This document shows positions 61,689 through 64,000 of a stretch of DNA of 64,000 nt, in pieces. Source of the stretch: Hymenobacter sp. GOD-10R (GTDB taxonomy: Bacteria; Bacteroidota; Bacteroidia; Cytophagales; Hymenobacteraceae); contig NZ_CP141184.1 of assembly GCF_035609205.1 (NCBI RefSeq), forward strand, positions 4,285,001 to 4,349,000. The letters are read 5' to 3'. The translations under genes and the position numbers were made by a program. Each line of letters starts with the position of its first letter. The first letter of the stretch is position 1. The notes beneath the pieces are model-generated. The model was not told where the DNA came from, did no database searches, and was given only the letters and a program-made list of their open reading frames with translations.

Positions 61689-64000
61689 ATGAAAAGAACG
61701 AGGTACCCCCGCAGAAAGAGTAGGTGGCTAGGCGCGCTATGTGGCCTAGGGCTAGCCGTATCGGGTCCAGTAGTGGTTGCAGCTCCCCTCCCAGCCGCGG
61801 CGGTGGCGCAGGGTTTGGCGGCGGTGCCGTGCGCCCTCACGGTGCAACAACAACCTCTAGCCGAGGCCCTAGCTACCATTGAACAGCAAACAGGTTACCG
61901 TTTTTTGTACGTGGATCAGGCGAATGTGCTGAACCGCAAGATTAGCGTAGAGGCCCCGCATAGTAACTTAGAAGCGGTCCTACAACTCATTGCCAAGCAG
62001 GCCAATGTGCAGTTCACTCCGCAGCAAAAGCGCATTGTGGTGAAGGCGCTAGCCACGGGAGCCAGCACGGCAGCCCCCATCCCGGTTAAAGGGCGGGTAG
62101 CTGACGCGAAAGGCGAAGTGCTACCGGGTGTTACCGTCCGGATAAAAGACAGCACCGTGGGTACTACCACCGGTCCCGACGGCACTTACCAACTCAGCGC
62201 CGAGCCCGGCAACACGCTGATTTTCTCGTTTATCGGCTTCGAAGTGCAGCAGGTGACGGTAGGCAGCAAGAGCTCCTACGACGTGGTGCTGCGCGAGGAC
62301 GCCACCAGCCTCGACGAGGTAGTGGTGACGGCGCTCGGCATCAAGCGGGAGGAAAAGGCCCTCGGCTACTCCGTAACGCAACTGCAAAACGAAGCCCTCA
62401 CGGAAGCTAAGTCAAACAACTGGACCGATGCCTTGTCGGGCAAAGTGGCGGGCCTGAACCTAGTGAAGTCGGGTGGCGGACCAGCGGGCTCCAACAAGAT
62501 CATCTTGCGCGGCGAAAGCTCGCTGGCCGGCGACAACGAAGCCCTGATTGTGGTAGACGGCGTGGTGCTCGGTGGCAGCAACCGCCGCACCGGCAATGGC
62601 AGCTCTGCCTACCTGCAAAGCGAGTCGCCGGTGGACTTCGGTACCAGCCTCAACGATATCAACCCCGAGGACATCGAGTCGGTGTCGGTACTGAAAGGGC
62701 CGGCGGCAACGGCGCTCTACGGCGCCCGCGGCGGCAACGGCGCAGTGGTTGTTACCACCAAATCGGGCAAGGCGCGGAAGAAGGGCATCGGCGTTACCTT
62801 CAATTCCAACTCCGCCATCGAGACTATTTCGCGCTGGCCTGACTTCCAATATGAGTACGGCCAGGGCGCCGTGGGCGAAAACTATTATTCCTACGGCGCC
62901 ACCGCCGACGGACCTAGCACACGCAGCACCAGCTCGTCGTGGGGCCCCAAGTTCGATGGGCAATCCTTTTACCAGTACGATCCCGCTACCAACACCGCCG
63001 GCACGGAGCGCACGCCGTGGGTACCGTATAAAAACAACCGCAAAGACTTCTTCCAAACCGGCAAGACGTTCACCAACACCATCGCCATCGACGGGGGCAC
63101 CGACCGCACCGCCGTGCGCCTGTCGCTGACCAACCTCAAGAACACCTGGATTATTCCGAATACCGGCTACGACCGCAACACCGTAGCCCTGTCGGCCAGC
63201 CAGAAGATTACCGACAAGCTGCAGGTTTCGACCAAGGTCAACTACACGAACCGCTACAGCGACAACCTGCCGTCGACGGGCTACAACAACCAGACGATCA
63301 TGTACTGGAACATGTTTCAGGTGCCCAGCGCCGACCTGAACTGGAGCAAGGATTACTGGCTACCGGGCGCCGTGGGCATCACCCAGCGCTACCCTTTCAG
63401 CAGCCTCGTCGACAACCCGTATCTAATTGCTAATGAGATGCTAAACAAGGCCAACCGTAACCAGATTACGGGCAACGTGCAGATCAACTACAAGTTCACC
63501 AAGCACTTGAACCTGATGCTGCGCTCGGCCATCGACTACTCCTACGAGGCTCGCTCGCAGCAGCGCCCCAAAGACACAGAGAAGTACAAGGAGGGCATGT
63601 ACCGCACCCAAAACATCTTCTCCCAGGAGATTAACAATGACTTTCTGCTGCAATACAACCAGAAGTTTGGGGCGTTCGAGACGACCTTTTCGGCTGGGGG
63701 CAGTCGCCTGCAAAACCGCTATAACAAAGACGAGCTGCGCGCCGAGCGCTTGCTCTATCCCGGCATTTTCACCTTCGCCAACAGCCGCGACCTGCCCATT
63801 GCCCTGCCCTACCGCGCTGAATATGGCGTAAATAGCCTCTATGGCCTAGCGACCCTAGGTTACAAGAACTTCCTCTACCTCGACCTGACGGCGCGCCAGG
63901 ACTGGACAAGTACCCTGGCCACACGCAACTCCACCAAAAACACGGGCTTCTTCTACCCCTCAGCTAGCCTAAGCACGATTCTGTCGGAGCTACTGCCGCT
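61689..64000 (+). CDS. SusC/RagA TonB-dependent receptor with STN domain (3' end missing)
   Basis: The open frame continues past the window end, giving at least 770 residues. In order: signal peptide (about 1-36), STN secretin/TonB domain (about 48-112, PLAEALATIEQQTGYRFLY...VLNRKISV), carboxypeptidase-regulatory domain (about 122-205, PVKGRVADAKGEVLPGVTV), TonB-box-like LDEVVVTALGIKREEKALGYSV, plug, then barrel strands. The STN domain contacts FecR, so ligand uptake would switch on the sigma factor. It starts 36 bases after fecR. Substrate is unknown; GH115 and amidohydrolase genes lie nearby but on separate units. Confidence 0.94.
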   Translation, partial: MKRTRYPRRKSRWLGALCGLGLAVSGPVVVAAPLPAAAVAQGLAAVPCALTVQQQPLAEALATIEQQTGYRFLYVDQANVLNRKISVEAPHSNLEAVLQLIAKQANVQFTPQQKRIVVKALATGASTAAPIPVKGRVADAKGEVLPGVTVRIKDSTVGTTTGPDGTYQLSAEPGNTLIFSFIGFEVQQVTVGSKSSYDVVLREDATSLDEVVVTALGIKREEKALGYSVTQLQNEALTEAKSNNWTDALSGKVAGLNLVKSGGGPAGSNKIILRGESSLAGDNEALIVVDGVVLGGSNRRTGNGSSAYLQSESPVDFGTSLNDINPEDIESVSVLKGPAATALYGARGGNGAVVVTTKSGKARKKGIGVTFNSNSAIETISRWPDFQYEYGQGAVGENYYSYGATADGPSTRSTSSSWGPKFDGQSFYQYDPATNTAGTERTPWVPYKNNRKDFFQTGKTFTNTIAIDGGTDRTAVRLSLTNLKNTWIIPNTGYDRNTVALSASQKITDKLQVSTKVNYTNRYSDNLPSTGYNNQTIMYWNMFQVPSADLNWSKDYWLPGAVGITQRYPFSSLVDNPYLIANEMLNKANRNQITGNVQINYKFTKHLNLMLRSAIDYSYEARSQQRPKDTEKYKEGMYRTQNIFSQEINNDFLLQYNQKFGAFETTFSAGGSRLQNRYNKDELRAERLLYPGIFTFANSRDLPIALPYRAEYGVNSLYGLATLGYKNFLYLDLTARQDWTSTLATRNSTKNTGFFYPSASLSTILSELLP

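Noticed and set aside
1..64000. CRISPR array, tRNA or rRNA genes, prophage
   Set aside because: No regularly spaced direct repeats, no cloverleaf or rRNA signatures and no phage structural genes were seen on either strand.

Overview
The window looks like chromosome from a Hymenobacter-like member of the Bacteroidota (Cytophagales). The basis is two SusC/RagA receptors, a SusD lipoprotein, a type IX secretion C-terminal sorting domain, a group III glutamine synthetase, a fused branched-chain 2-oxoacid dehydrogenase E1, TAnnTTTG-type promoter boxes and very few Shine-Dalgarno sites. Base composition is moderately GC-rich, and CTAG and CCTAGG are unusually common. The genus is inferred from overall resemblance.

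Layout. 464-899 is RNase P RNA with its terminator. 1.0-19.4 kb is a beta-glucan (laminarin-type, beta-1,3/1,6) utilization locus: secreted GH16-CBM6 and GH30 genes on the plus strand, a minus-strand operon susC-susD-glycan-binding lipoprotein-GH16-GH3, and a minus-strand operon encoding a GH5 and a 7TM sensor whose cytoplasmic end is an IS1595-transposase-type zinc ribbon and helical DNA-binding region. 19.5-25.3 kb holds a ferredoxin-reductase-like/molybdopterin oxidoreductase pair, a DPP-IV-type peptidase, a cytochrome c and a PQQ-type sugar dehydrogenase. 25.6-32.0 kb is a tight seven-gene minus-strand operon (SpeD-like, DUF4178, small membrane protein, DUF350, membrane spermidine-synthase-like, Tat-exported FAD oxidase, polytopic membrane protein). 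32.3-47.9 kb is mostly housekeeping: an NtrC-like response regulator without HTH, a LuxE-like protein, fused E1, DUF1573, alanine dehydrogenase, a SUKH protein, an alkaline-phosphatase-superfamily transferase, AMP nucleosidase, a flippase and a glycosyltransferase. 48.0-53.0 kb is a nitrogen cluster (glnN, amtB, porin). 53.8-64.0 kb has GH115, an amidohydrolase, a secreted MetX-like hydrolase and an ECF sigma-FecR-SusC(STN) switch that runs off the end.

Most notable result. All four transcription units of the beta-glucan locus carry the same upstream signal. It is a 19-bp site with consensus CGTGTGYAGTAAGYGTATA, built of two GTGTRTA-like half sites 11 bp apart. A Bacteroidota-type promoter, TTG-N21-TAnnTTtG, follows 48-60 bp downstream. 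The site is identical, with identical spacing, at susC and GH5. The GH5 operon so controlled also encodes the 7TM-zinc-ribbon protein, which is a candidate membrane-bound regulator assembled from a domesticated transposase DNA-binding region. This regulatory link is an inference.
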